64,000 nt of DNA from CAWEBF01 sp963807235 (lineage in GTDB: Bacteria; Acidobacteriota; Vicinamibacteria; Vicinamibacterales; UBA2999). The notes below the pieces were generated by a model. The model saw nothing but the letters and a program-made list of their open reading frames with translations, made no database searches and was not told the origin of the DNA. Both the position numbers and the translations under genes were made by a program. Below are positions 1-11,055 of this stretch, one piece after another; positions within the stretch are counted from its first letter, which is position 1, and each line of letters opens with the position of its first letter. The DNA is taken from the NCBI GenBank assembly GCA_963807235.1, contig CAWEBF010000009.1, positions 62,001-126,000 on the forward strand, given 5' to 3'.

Positions 1-349
1 CAGGCCGCCGGTCGGCCGGGATGGACACCAGCCGTCCGCTCGCCGGCTGATCGAGCCCGGGCAGGTCAAGCGTGACGCCGGCGACTACGCGGGTCTCAAC
101 GGCGGACACTCCGGGAATTCGCGCGATTTCGGCGCCGAGGGCAAGCGGCGCGCGCTTCAAGGACACGAACACGTCGCCGAACCGGGAGCGCTCGTAGTAG
201 GCGCGTTGGGTTTCGCGCAGCGACTCGAAATTCGAGAGATACATCACGTAGATCGCGACGCCCGACGCGACCACCAGCGTGATGGCCAGGGCCTGGCCCT
301 TCATGGCGGCCAGGTCTCGCAGCAGCTTGCGGTTGAGCGACGAGATCAC
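1..349 (-). CDS. FtsX/MacB-type ABC transporter permease (partial)
   Basis: N-terminal 116 residues of an inner-membrane permease; the rest lies beyond the window edge. A GTG start is placed 7 bases after the ATPase stop. After a short cytoplasmic stretch there is one hydrophobic segment (ALAITLVVASGVAIYVMYL), followed by a periplasmic-type region (RAYYERSRFGDVFVSLKR, then IARIPGVSAVETRVV). This is the usual start of a MacB/LolC-like permease with a large periplasmic domain after the first membrane helix. It should pair with the ATPase just upstream to export or extract a lipophilic substrate. The substrate cannot be told. The reading frame is open across the whole visible part. Confidence 0.75.
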   Translation of the reverse strand, partial: MISSLNRKLLRDLAAMKGQALAITLVVASGVAIYVMYLSNFESLRETQRAYYERSRFGDVFVSLKRAPLALGAEIARIPGVSAVETRVVAGVTLDLPGLDQPASGRLVSIPADRRP

Positions 350-356
350 AGACGTG

Positions 357-1106
<750 letters not shown>

Positions 1107-1139
1107 CAAAGGTGTAGGGGTCACGTGCGGTTCTCGTTG

Positions 1140-1155
1140 TGCATGCAACGGGCCA
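1140..1155 (-). promoter_or_regulatory. Predicted sigma-54 promoter of the ABC operon
   Basis: Minus-strand TGGCCCGTTGCATGCA fits the sigma-54 pattern TGGCACG-N4-TTGCW with the exact 10-base gap between GG and GC. The predicted start point is near 1129, 23 bases before the ATPase ATG. A tandem palindrome lies about 105 bases upstream of it. Confidence 0.6.
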
Positions 1156-1211
1156 TGAAAGCTTGGCTGCAAGCCCCGATCAACGCGCCAGGCCGGAGTC
1201 GCCGGCCGCTC

Positions 1212-1238
1212 GAATTCTCGCATTGCTGGGGAATTTCC
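1212..1238. promoter_or_regulatory. Tandem GGAA/TTCC palindrome (putative enhancer)
   Basis: Two dyads, GAATTC at 1212-1217 and GGGGAATTTCC at 1228-1238, lie with centres about 19 bases apart in the divergent region between the ABC operon and the NtrC-type regulator. The same arrangement recurs upstream of other sigma-54 promoters in the window, which suggests a binding site for the regulator encoded next to it. Confidence 0.5.
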
Positions 1239-1290
1239 GGCCGCCTCGGTCTGTAGTCCCCCGCCTCGGCCGCCCAGCTGGGCGATTGAA

Positions 1291-1296
1291 TATACT
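1291..1296 (+). promoter_or_regulatory. Possible -10 element of the NtrC-type regulator gene
   Basis: TATACT, 22 bases before the ATG, would place a start point near 1303. No convincing -35 and no GG-N10-GC sigma-54 match is visible in 1239-1317, so the regulator is probably read by a housekeeping sigma factor. Confidence 0.35.
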
Positions 1297-1317
1297 GATG
1301 CTTTTGCCGGCCCAACG

Positions 1318-2673
<1,356 letters not shown>

Positions 2674-2681
2674 CGCCTCCG

Positions 2682-2696
2682 CGCTCCGCAGGAGCG
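2682..2696 (+). terminator. Short hairpin after the regulator gene
   Basis: CGCTCC-GCA-GGAGCG forms a 6-bp stem 8 bases after the stop codon. There is no clear T-run, so termination is uncertain. Confidence 0.3.
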
Positions 2697-2710
2697 GTCC
2701 GGCTCTTGCT
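2695..2710 (+). promoter_or_regulatory. Possible sigma-54 promoter of the kinase-like gene
   Basis: CGGTCCGGCTCTTGCT has GG-N10-GC spacing and a good TTGCT -12 half, but only a fair -24 half. The predicted start point near 2721 is 12 bases before the ATG at 2733. No tandem palindrome is seen upstream. Confidence 0.4.
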
Positions 2711-2732
2711 TCGCCTTCACAGGCGGGCGTCC

Positions 2733-4282
2733 ATGGTTATTGAAGACCAATCCGAAGTCGTCGCGTTCCTGGAGTCACCGGCGGCTCACGGCGGTGCGCC
2801 GGTGGAGCGCGTGGATACTCATGCGTCCATCGTCTTCTTGTCGGGGGATCGCGCGCTCAAGCTGAAGCGCGCCGTGCGGTACGACTACCTGGATTTTTCT
2901 ACGTCGGCAAAGCGCAAGGCGATGTGCGAGGCCGAGTTACGCATCAACCGTCGTACCGCCCCGGCGATCTACCGCCGGGTGATGCCCGTGACCCGTGAGA
3001 GCAACGGGAGCTTGGCGCTTGGCGGCGCCGGGGAGCCTGTGGACTGGGTGCTCGCGATGGCGCGGTTCGATCAGACCGACGCTGCTCGACCAGCTTGCCG
3101 AACGCGGCCAGCTGCCGCTTTCAACGATGGCGGCGCTGGCCCAGACCATTGCCACCTTCCACAGCGCGGCCGACAGACGGCCAGACTTCGGCGGGGCGGG
3201 CGCAATGCGTCTTGTCGTCGAGGGGAATGCGGCCGGATTCCAGGGAGAGGGCCGCGGCATCCTGGACGCAGACTTGTGCCGCGGGGTCACTGAGATCTCG
3301 CTACAGGCAATCGAACGTCATCGTGCCCTCTTGGACAGCCGCCGTGAGGGCGGATTCGTCCGGCAGTGCCACGGTGATCTGCACCTGCGCAACATCGTGC
3401 TGCTGGACGGCGCCCCGACGCTCTTCGATGGGATCGAGTTCAACGACGACATCGCCTGCGTGGACGTGTTCTACGACCTGGCGTTTCTGTTGATGGATTT
3501 GTGGCATCGCGAACTACCCCGTCACGCCAACGCGGTCTGTAACGGCTACCTGGCCCAAACCGACGACCTGGCTGGGCTGCCGCTCCTGCCGCTCTTCCTG
3601 TCGTGCCGCGCCGCGATTCGCGCCAAAACCAGCGTGACCCAGGCGGCTCTGGCGGGCAACGCCGAAGGGCGGGCGAGGCTGGTCGAAATCGCGCGGCAGT
3701 ATCTCGGACTGGCCGGCGAGCTGTCGCGGCCAGTCCCCCCACGGCTGGTCGCTGTCGGTGGTCTGTCGGGTTCCGGCAAGTCAACCGTGGCGCACGCGTT
3801 GGCACCCCGCATTTCACCTGCCCCCGGCGCCGTCGTGCTTCGAAGCGACGAAATCAGAAAGAGACTCTGTGGCGTACAGGCGCTCACGCGCCTTGGCACG
3901 GCCGGCTACACCCCGGAGATGTCGCGGCGGGTTTATGATGCGCTCGCCGATCGCGCGGCACGGATCCTCCGACAAGGCCATTCGGTCGTGATCGATGCCG
4001 TCTTCCTGGATCTCTCGGATCGACACGCAATCGAAGGGCTGGCGCGGGCGACGGGGGTTCCGTTCGCAGGCATCTGGTTGGAGGCGCCCGCCGAGGTGCT
4101 GGTGAGGCGCGTCGCGAACCGACAGGGCGATCCGTCAGATGCGGATGCGGATGTGGTTCGCGGCCAGCTGCAACGCGATTCCGGTCCAATTGCGATGGGC
4201 CCGAGTGCCGGCCGCGGGCGAGACGGACGCCGTGGTGGCCGCCGCCGCCGGACTGCTGCCCAAGACTGCCGGTCGCGGTTAG
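2733..4282 (+). CDS. APH-like / P-loop kinase fusion protein (frameshifted)
   Basis: Protein of about 516 residues read in three frames. The N-terminal half resembles aminoglycoside phosphotransferases (FVRQCHGDLHLRNIVLLDG is the catalytic HGD-x4-N loop, followed by FDGIEFND). The C-terminal half is a P-loop kinase-like domain with Walker A GGLSGSGKST and VVLRSDEIRK. The same two-domain layout is known in COG2187/COG0645-type proteins such as Rv2004c, a member of the mycobacterial dormancy regulon; the substrate is unknown. One-base shifts near 3080 and 4195 interrupt it; with both repaired it ends at TAG 4280-4282. ATG 2733 is preferred to an upstream TTG at 2706. The shifts look like sequence errors, because both halves keep all motifs. 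Confidence 0.8.
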
Positions 4283-4288
4283 CCGCTC

Positions 4289-4306
4289 CCCGCCTGGCGG
4301 GATTTT
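4289..4306 (+). terminator. Weak terminator-like hairpin
   Basis: CCCGC-CTG-GCGGG followed by ATTTT lies 6 bases after the kinase-like gene. The stem is only 5 bp, so strength is doubtful. Confidence 0.35.
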
Positions 4307-4328
4307 CAAGCGCGGTGGGGAAACTCCC
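4299..4328. promoter_or_regulatory. Tandem palindrome upstream of the receiver operon
   Basis: GGGATTTTC (4299-4307) and GGGGAAACTCCC (4317-4328) lie with centres about 19 bases apart, 87-105 bases upstream of the predicted sigma-54 start point at 4409. This matches the arrangement at the other loci, although the first half is degenerate. Confidence 0.4.
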
Positions 4329-4382
4329 GCGGTCCTCTCCACCAACAACCCAGCCTGCAACGACTTAGCGCCCGAAAACGGC

Positions 4383-4398
4383 CGGCACGGACTGTGCC
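4383..4398 (+). promoter_or_regulatory. Predicted sigma-54 promoter of the receiver operon
   Basis: CGGCACGGACTGTGCC has the conserved GGCACG -24 half and a TGC -12 half with exact spacing. The predicted start point, near 4409, is only 2 bases before ATG 4411. Either the mRNA is nearly leaderless or translation starts at ATG 4438. Confidence 0.55.
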
Positions 4399-4410
4399 TC
4401 AGAGAGCGGC

Positions 4411-4803
4411 ATGACCCGAGAAGGACCGTCGCTGCGGATGCTGGTCGTAGACGACGAGGCGCTGATCAGGTGGGCGGTGGCCGAGACCTTGATGGAGGCC
4501 GGCCACCAAGTGGTGGAGGCCTGCGACGGAGGGTCGGCACTGCGCGCGCTGAGGGATGCCGAGCACGTCGACGTGGTGCTGCTGGACTTACGGTTGCCCG
4601 ACTGCGCCGATCTGACCCTCCTGTCGAAAATCCGTCATCAGTCGCCGGACAGCGCCGTGGTGATGATGACGGCCCATGCCACCCCGGAGCTCATCGCCGA
4701 GGCGCGTGCGCTCGGCGTCTACGACGTTTTGGCGAAGCCGTTCGACGTGAACGGCTGTGAACGCATCCTGAGGCAGGCGCACGGCGCAACCACCCGGCAC
4801 TGA
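4411..4803 (+). CDS. Single-domain response regulator (receiver only)
   Basis: A 130-residue receiver without an output domain. It has the acidic pair in MLVVDDEA, phosphoacceptor D59 in VVLLDLRLPD, the conserved threonine in VVMMTAHAT and the lysine in LAKPFD. It resembles the receiver of the NtrC-type regulator at 1318 (shared DDE-L-RW start) and may be a phosphate relay or sink, as for CheY/Spo0F-like proteins. Its promoter is sigma-54-like with tandem palindromes, so it may lie under control of that regulator and feed back on it (inference). An internal ATG at 4438, just before LVVDDE, is an alternative start and would leave a normal leader. Confidence 0.88.
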   Translation: MTREGPSLRMLVVDDEALIRWAVAETLMEAGHQVVEACDGGSALRALRDAEHVDVVLLDLRLPDCADLTLLSKIRHQSPDSAVVMMTAHATPELIAEARALGVYDVLAKPFDVNGCERILRQAHGATTRH

Positions 4804-4810
4804 GCCAGCA
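4795..4810 (+). promoter_or_regulatory. Weak sigma-54-like site before the DUF4136 pair
   Basis: CGGCACTGAGCCAGCA has GG-N10-GC spacing with a fair -24 half but a poor -12 half (CAGCA). It would start transcription near 4821, just before the GAGGA ribosome-binding site. It may be a chance match. Confidence 0.25.
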
Positions 4811-4834
4811 TTCAACGCTTCGAGGATACCTGTG

Positions 4835-5395
4835 ATGCAACGACCACTGATGGGCATGATGATGGCGGCGGCCGTGCTGGCCGCGGCAGGATGCGCCACG
4901 ATGGGCGCAAGCTCTCACGTCGACAGCGGATTCGATTTCGCCCGCCTTCGCACATTCGACTGGGGTTCACCCGACGCGTTTCCGGTCGGCGACCCGCGGC
5001 TCGACAAGAATCCAATTTTTCTCGATCACCTGCACGGTGCGGTCGAGAAGCAGCTGGCTGCCCGGGGCTACGAGCGCGTGGTGACCGGGCACCCGCAGTT
5101 GTTGATTCACTTCCACGCCAACATCGATCGGCGGCTGAACGTCAACGCAGCCGACGCCAAATATGGCTACTGCCTGGACGATGCCTGCCGGGACGGCGTT
5201 CGCGAGTACGAGGCCGGCACGCTGATTGTCGACGTCATCGACGTTCGCACCAATCGTCTGGTCTGGCGCGGATGGGCCCAGGACAGCGTCGAAGGCGTGC
5301 TCGAGGACCGCGATCGGCTGGTGCGCATGGTGGACACCGGCGTCGCACGAATGTTTGCCACCTTTCCGGCCGGAGCGCTGAAAGGACTGCAATGA
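4835..5395 (+). CDS. DUF4136 lipoprotein (first of a tandem pair)
   Basis: A 186-residue envelope lipoprotein. The signal peptide ends in a lipobox (LAAAGC), followed by the DUF4136 start FDFARLRTFDWG, then GDPRLDKNPIFLDHLH and VDVIDVRTNRLVWRGWAQ. DUF4136 proteins are small outer-membrane or periplasmic lipoproteins without a settled role. ATG 4835 follows a GAGGA ribosome-binding site; an adjacent GTG at 4832 is in frame. The stop overlaps the start of the next gene (ATGA), so the two are translationally coupled. Confidence 0.88.
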   Translation: MQRPLMGMMMAAAVLAAAGCATMGASSHVDSGFDFARLRTFDWGSPDAFPVGDPRLDKNPIFLDHLHGAVEKQLAARGYERVVTGHPQLLIHFHANIDRRLNVNAADAKYGYCLDDACRDGVREYEAGTLIVDVIDVRTNRLVWRGWAQDSVEGVLEDRDRLVRMVDTGVARMFATFPAGALKGLQ

Positions 5396-5970
5396 GACGA
5401 CTGCTGAGATACACGTCAGCCGCGCTGACGATCGCCACGTGCCTCGCCAGCTGCGCGCCGGTGCGCGTGAACTCGTACGCGGCGCCGACCACCGATCTAC
5501 GTTCCTATCGCACCTATGTCTGGGACGGCGCCGAATTGGGGCAGACCGGCGACCCCCGGCTGGATAACAACGGCTTTTTCAAGGAACGCGTGCAGAAGGC
5601 CGCCGATGCGCAGATGGCCTTCCGAGGCTACGAGAAGATCTCGCGTGGCACGCCGGACCTGGTCCTGCACGTCCATGCCCGGGTCGGACAGCGGATCGAT
5701 TCAGCGGAACTCGACGCGATCAGCGGCGTGTGCACGCGGGACGAGTGCCGTTCCTACGTCTACGACGAGGGCACGATTCTCATCGACATCGTCGATGGCC
5801 GGACCAAAGCCCTGATCTGGCGTGGCTGGGCCGAGCGAAGCCTGGAAGGCATCGTCGACGACCAGAATCTGATGGACCAGACCATCGATCGTGCCGTGAG
5901 CCAGATCTGCGCACGGCTGCCGGTACGCCATCTGTCGGGCGGGCGGCCATTTCAAGCGCAGGACCAGTGA
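5392..5970 (+). CDS. DUF4136 lipoprotein (second of a tandem pair)
   Basis: A 192-residue paralogue of the preceding gene, overlapping it by 4 bases. The signal peptide ends with a lipobox-like LASC. Conserved blocks match its neighbour: TDLRSYRTYVWDG, GDPRLDNNGFFKERV and IDIVDGRTKALIWRGWAE. Two cysteines (GVCTRDEC) match the pair in the first copy (GYCLDDAC), so a disulfide is plausible. The tandem arrangement suggests local duplication. The function is unknown beyond the family label. Confidence 0.86.
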   Translation: MRRLLRYTSAALTIATCLASCAPVRVNSYAAPTTDLRSYRTYVWDGAELGQTGDPRLDNNGFFKERVQKAADAQMAFRGYEKISRGTPDLVLHVHARVGQRIDSAELDAISGVCTRDECRSYVYDEGTILIDIVDGRTKALIWRGWAERSLEGIVDDQNLMDQTIDRAVSQICARLPVRHLSGGRPFQAQDQ

Positions 5971-5974
5971 AGCC

Positions 5975-7089
5975 ATGGCGATCGCGTTCGCCGTCTTCCT
6001 GGTCGGTCACGGTCTGCTGCATCTGATCGGTGTCGCGAAGGCATTCCGCCTGGTATCCCTTCCGCAACTGACGCAGCCGATTACACCCGGCGTCGGGATC
6101 GTGTGGCTGGTCGCAGCCACGCTGTTTATCGTGTCCGCCGGCGGCCTTCTCGTTTGGCCGCGGTGGTGGTGGATCATCGCCGCGGCGGGAGCGGTCGTCT
6201 CTACGGCCGCGATCGTGCCTTCATGGACCGACGCCAGGTTTGGCGCAGTGGCGAACCTGCTCGTGGGTGCGGGGGCCCTCTTCGGGTTCCTGGCTCAGGG
6301 GCCTGGCAGCCTGCGTGCATCGGTACGAGGCCGATATCGCACGCGCGGTCGTGTCGGGCCCACACGGGGGACCGCTGGCGGAGTCCGATCTCGCCACGCT
6401 GCCGGGGCCGGTGCAGCGATACCTTCGTGTCACGGGCGCACTGGGGCAGCCTCGTGTCGTCAGCTTTCAGGCGCGGTCGCACGGGCGCATTCGAAGCGAT
6501 CGAGACGCAGCGGTGGATTCCTCTGACCGTCGACCAGTACAACGTGGTGGCCGGCGAACGGGCCCGATTCTTCTACTTCAGCGGCTCGATGATGGCTATT
6601 CCGGTGCAGGGCTTCCACCGCTACGCTGGAGCGTCGGCCACGATGCGGGTGAAGGCGGCGGCACTGGTGAACGTGGCCGACGCGTCAGGCCCGGAAATGG
6701 ACCAGAGCGAGACGGTCACGCTCTTCAACGACATGTGCCTGTTTGCTCCGGCCAGCCTGGTCGATCCGGCGATCGCGTGGGAAGGGGCCGACCGCACCAC
6801 GGCACGGGCCGCGTTCACGAACGCCGGACACACGATTCGCGCGGAGCTGTCCTTCAACGACGCCGGCGAGCTGATCGACTTCCGGTCCAACGACCGGTAT
6901 CAAGCTTCGCCAGATGGCAAGACCTTCAGGAAGCTGCCGTGGTCCACGCCGCTGCGCGACTACCGCCAGTTTGGCCAAGTCCGACTCGCCTCGACGGGCG
7001 AGGCGAGGTGGCACGACCCCGAAGGAACCTACGCGTACGTAGAGCTGATAACCGACGAGGTGCGCTACAACGTGCGATTTCAGGAGTAA
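5975..7089 (+). CDS. DUF6544-family membrane protein (frameshifted)
   Basis: About 370 residues over three frames. The N-terminal third has three to four hydrophobic helices (AFAVFLVGHGLLHLIGVAKAF; IVWLVAATLFIVSAGGLLVW; WWWIIAAAGAVVSTAAIV). The remainder is a soluble DUF6544-like domain beginning LPGPVQRYLRVTGALGQPR and ending with TYAYVELITDEVRYNVRF. One-base shifts near 6310 and 6485 break it, while the family pattern continues on both sides. It starts 4 bases after the DUF4136 pair and ends 2 bases before the serine hydrolase, so it is in one operon. A fragment of a second copy is found at 46034. Function is unknown. Confidence 0.7.
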
Positions 7090-7091
7090 CC

Positions 7092-8284
7092 ATGCTAGCG
7101 GTCGCATCACATCTAGTAGAGGGACACGTCAGTCGCGGCTTCGAGGCAGTGCGCGAGGCGTTCGCTGAGAACTTTGCCCGACGGGGTGAAGTTGGTGGCG
7201 CCTGCTGTGTCTATCACCACGGCAAGAAGATCGTCGACCTCTGGGGCGGTACCCGGAACAAGCAGACGGGCGAGCCGTGGGAGCGGGACACGATGGTGCT
7301 CGTCTACTCCGCCACGAAGGGCCTCGCCGCGATGACGCTCGCGATCGCCCACTCCCGCGGCTGGCTCGACTACGAAGAACGAGTCGCCAGGTACTGGCCC
7401 GAGTTTGCGCAGCACGGCAAGGAGCGGATCACCGTCCGCCAGCTCCTCGCGCACCAGGCGGGCCTGTTCGCCTTTGATGAGCCTGTTGATCGCAGCCTGG
7501 TCGGCGATCTGGATCGGTTGGCGCTTGTGCTCGCCCGTCAGAGACCGGCGTGGGAGCCAGGCACGCGCCAGGCCTATCACGCCATCACGCTGGGCTTCTA
7601 CGAAAGTGAACTGCTGCGCCGGGTGGATCCGCAGCACCGAAGCCTTGGACGATTCTTTCAAGACGAGATCGCGACGCCGTCTGGGAGAGGACGTCTACAT
7701 TCGGCTGCCCGAGGAGATCCCGAACTCTCGTCTCGCCACGCTGGCAACTCCCAGCCCGATCGCGATGCTGATCGGCTTTCGCCCTTTCCGACTGATGGTC
7801 GAGGGGATGAATCGCCGTTCGAACATTTATCGGGCGCTCGTGACGAATCCGGGCTTCGCGATTTCCCACGATGCGCACCGGGTGTACTCGCGCAACCTGG
7901 AGGTCCCCTCCGGCGGCGGGGTTGGAACGGCCCGTGCGATCGCCCACGCCTACGGCGTCTTCGCCGCAGGGGGAAAGGAACTGGGACTTCGCCAGGAGAC
8001 GCTGGACTTGCTTGCCGCACCGGCAATTCCCCCGACGTGCGGGTTTCACGACGAGTGCCTGAAGGGCGAGGTGCAGTTCTCGCTCGGCTTCATGAAGCCG
8101 AGCCCCGGGTGGCGCTTTGGCGGCGCGCGCTCGTTCGGCTCTCCTGGATCCGGAGGTTCTCTCGGATTCGCGGATCCAGTTACCGGCATTGGATACGGCG
8201 TATGTGACCAGCCAGATGGGCACGATACTCACCGGCGACCCCCGCGATGTGGCGCTCAGAGAGGCGCTCTACGCGGCGCTGTAG
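7092..8284 (+). CDS. Beta-lactamase-family serine hydrolase, copy A (frameshifted)
   Basis: About 397 residues of the class C beta-lactamase/EstB-like esterase family. The nucleophile motif is SATK (S-x-x-K), and the second motif is YHA in TRQAYHAITLGFYESEL. No signal peptide is seen, so a cytoplasmic esterase or amidase is more likely than antibiotic resistance. Shifts near 7680 and 8195 interrupt the frame; with both repaired it ends RDVALREALYAAL at 8284. It is clearly paralogous to the gene at 40603, sharing long identical stretches such as RNKQTGEPWERDTMV and NLEVPSGGGVGTAR. It sits between DUF6544 and a CPBP protease. Confidence 0.82.
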
Positions 8285-8310
8285 CGTCGAGGGTTCACGA
8301 GGGAGTCATC

Positions 8311-9216
8311 ATGACCAGCATCCAAGCCTTGGTCACGAGGCATCCCGTCGTGACCTATTTCGTCCTCACGTTCGCCATTTCGTGGGGTGGCGTACTGCTG
8401 GTCATCGGCGGGCCCTCCGGAATGGCGGGCATAAAAGCCCAGGACAATCCGCTGTTCCCGTTCGCGGTCCTGGCGATGCTGGCCGGCCCCAGCGTGACAG
8501 GCCTCCTGTTGACCGCCCTGATCGATGGAAGGCCAGGACTTCGCGAGTTTCGCTCCCGGCTGCTCACGTGGCGCGTGGGCGTCCGCTGGTATGCCGTCGC
8601 ACTCCTGGCCGCGCCGTTTCTGGCGACGGCTATAACCCTGACACTCTCGCTTGCTTCCTATGAGTTCCTTCCCGGCATAGTCGTCACCAACGACAGGGCC
8701 GCCGTTTTGCTGCTCGGCCTGGTGGTTGGATTGACGGCTGGCTTCTTCGAGGAACTCGGCTGGACTGGGTTCGCGATCCCCCGTCTCAAAGAACGTTACG
8801 GCGTCCTTGCTACCGGACTGATCGTGGGAGTGTTGTGGAGTGCGTGGCACGCCCTTGTGGTGATCTGGGGAATCGGCGATCGCGCCGGCACGATCCCGAC
8901 CGCCTCTTTCATGATTCTGGACGGTCTCGGCGCCTTACCGGCCTTCAGAGTGCTGATGGTGTGGGTCTATGACCGAACCGAGAGCCTCTTCGTTGGAATC
9001 CTGATGCACGTCAGCATCACGGCCTGCGCTCTTGTCCTGACGCCTCAGACAACAGGAGTGCTCCTCCTGGCCTATGGTCTCGCATTCGCGGCTGCGATGT
9101 GGGCCATCATCGCAGCCGTCGGCGTAGGGAACCGCCACCACTCTCGGACGACGCACTCTGCAGGCGCTGAATCGTGGCAGGTCGCTTTGCACGAAATGAG
9201 GAGGACCAGGCCGTGA
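8311..9216 (+). CDS. CPBP-family intramembrane protease
   Basis: A 301-residue polytopic membrane protein (about 7-8 helices) of the CPBP/Abi (CAAX-protease-like) family. Motif 1 is EELGWTGF in GFFEELGWTGFAIPRL; motif 2 is WHALV in VLWSAWHALVVI; motif 3 is MHVS in GILMHVSITA. These supply the glutamates and histidines of the metal or water-activating site. Bacterial members may act in self-immunity or membrane protein processing; no substrate can be named. ATG 8311 has a GGGAG site 5' of it. Its stop overlaps the next start (GTGA). Confidence 0.85.
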   Translation: MTSIQALVTRHPVVTYFVLTFAISWGGVLLVIGGPSGMAGIKAQDNPLFPFAVLAMLAGPSVTGLLLTALIDGRPGLREFRSRLLTWRVGVRWYAVALLAAPFLATAITLTLSLASYEFLPGIVVTNDRAAVLLLGLVVGLTAGFFEELGWTGFAIPRLKERYGVLATGLIVGVLWSAWHALVVIWGIGDRAGTIPTASFMILDGLGALPAFRVLMVWVYDRTESLFVGILMHVSITACALVLTPQTTGVLLLAYGLAFAAAMWAIIAAVGVGNRHHSRTTHSAGAESWQVALHEMRRTRP

Positions 9217-10968
9217 AGCTATCTGTTATCGCGCTGGACTACGACGGGACCGTCTCTCGTGGAGACGTCTTGGACGCGTCTGTGCGCGACGCCGTCGCCT
9301 TCGCCCGCACGCAGGGGATAGTGGTGTTGCTGGTCACCGGGAGGATCCTGGACGAGCTGCGCCGGGTGGCGGGAGACCTCCACTTTGTGGACGGCGTGAT
9401 TGCCGAGAACGGTGCCGTGCTCCACTTTCCTGCCAGCGGCCGGACCTCGGCCCTCGCGCCCCCAGTGCCGCCACCTTTCCTCGCTGAACTGCGGCGTCGA
9501 GGGATCCCCTTCACGGCGGGACAGTGCCTGGTCGACGGAGACGCGAACGATGGACCGCGTCTTCTGGAGGTGATCCGGGCGCTCGAATTGCCGCTGGTGC
9601 TGATCTTCAACCGCGGGCGCGTCATGACGTCACCGCAGGGCATCAGCAAGGCCACCGGGCTTCGCGTGGCACTCGAAACGCTGCGGCTGTCGGCCCGCAA
9701 CACCGTCGCGATTGGGGATGCCGAGAACGATCACGAGCTCCTGCGGCTCGCCGAAGTGGGCGTGGCCGTCGAATGGGGCAGCAAGGCACTGCAGGCGAAT
9801 GCCGACGTGATCCTGAGTGGCGCCGGCCCGCCAGCCGTTGCCGACTACGTTCGCAAGCTCGCGGCCGCCAAAACGCTGCCCGTTCCGGCGCGAGGGCGGC
9901 GCCGTCTCGTGCTGGGACATCTCGATGACGGACGCGAGTTCTCGCTGGCCGTACGCGGGCGCAACGTGCTCGTCACGGGCGACGCCCGGTCGGGCAAATC
10001 CTGGGTCGCCGGTCTGCTCTGCGAGCAGCTGATCCTGCACGGCTACTGCGTCTGCGTGATCGATCCAGAGGGTGACTACAGCTCGCTCGAGGCGCTGCCG
10101 GGAGTGACCGTGCTGGGCCGCGACGAACCTCCCCCGACGCCTCGCGAACTGCTTCGCGCACTGCGGTATCCGGACCGCAGCGTCGTGATCGACCTGTCGC
10201 ATCTGGACGCATGACGAGAAGATTCGATACATTCGCGCCGTCCTGCCGGCGTTGAACGTACTCAGGCGCCGAACCGGCCTCCCTCACCGCATGCTGCTGG
10301 ACGAAGCGCACTATTACCTGCACGACGGCGATGAGGAACAGTTGCTCGACTTCGACCGCAACGGCTATACGGTGGTCACGTACTGCGCGGCGCAGCTGCC
10401 AAAGGCCCTTCTGGCGGCCACCGAAGTCATGATCGTGACCTGCGAGTCGAATCCCGCCGAGGTTGAAGCGCTGTGCCGCTGCTGTGCGAAATGCAAGCAG
10501 GTCGAAGGCGGACGGTGGTCGATGCTGGGTCGCCTCAAGGTCGGCCAGGCGGTGGCGCTGCCGATTACGGACGAGGCCGGAGGCGAACTGAGGCTGTTTA
10601 CGATCGCTCCGCGAATCACTCCGCATGTCCGCCACCGGGAAAAGTACGTCGACGTGCCGGTGAGCGCACACCGGGCGTTCGTCTTCAACGGCCAGGGTTC
10701 CCAGGTGCATGCGGTTCGCACGCTGCGGCAGTTCGTGTCCGAGTTGGAGAACACGCCCAGCGCGTCGCTGGAGGGGTACATCGTCCGGGGCGACTTCTCG
10801 CGCTGGATCGGCGATGTCTTCGGCGATCGAGCGCTGGCCGATGACCTGCGAGCGCTCGAAGACCGGTATCGTGCTGAAGCGGGCGACGAGGCGGTGCGGG
10901 AAATGGCGGGCGCCGTCAGGGCCAGGTACGACCTGTCGAAGGACGACACCGAGTTCGTCCTTCAGTGA
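9213..10968 (+). CDS. HAD phosphatase fused to a HerA/DUF87-like ATPase domain (frameshifted)
   Basis: About 585 residues. Residues 1-225 are a Cof-type HAD phosphatase: nucleophile motif DYDGTVSRGD, VTGR, and the acidic motif GDAENDHELL. Residues about 230-580 are a P-loop ATPase domain with Walker A GDARSGKS, then VIDPEGDY, and Walker B MLLDEAHYYL, a pattern seen in DUF87/HerA/VirB4-type NTPases. A one-base shift near 10205 separates the two Walker motifs, but the sequence continues directly. GTG 9213 has a strong GAGGAGG site and overlaps the preceding stop. The substrate is unknown. The domain pairing suggests ATP-driven delivery of a substrate to a phosphatase, but that is speculation. 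Confidence 0.75.
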
Positions 10969-10985
10969 CGTGTGGCGAACCCGGC

Positions 10986-11001
10986 TGGCACCCGGCTTGC
11001 T
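10986..11001 (+). promoter_or_regulatory. Predicted sigma-54 promoter of the PRTase/esterase operon
   Basis: TGGCACCCGGCTTGCT matches both halves of the sigma-54 consensus with exact spacing. The predicted start point near 11012 gives a 44-base leader before the small gene at 11056. A perfect 8-bp inverted repeat (AAGGACGA at 10939, TCGTCCTT at 10955) lies just upstream, inside the end of the previous gene. Confidence 0.65.
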
Positions 11002-11055
11002 GATGACCTGACTGCAGGCTCGCGCCAAGCGGCCTGCTGTTCACAGGAGTCAGCC

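Noticed and set aside
1239..1317. A sigma-54 promoter for the NtrC-type regulator itself
   Set aside because: No GG-N10-GC match was found between the palindrome and the ATG on the plus strand. A TATACT box is present instead.
7092..8284. An antibiotic-resistance beta-lactamase
   Set aside because: There is no signal peptide and the sequence fits the esterase-like branch of the family; the duplicate at 40603 is the same.
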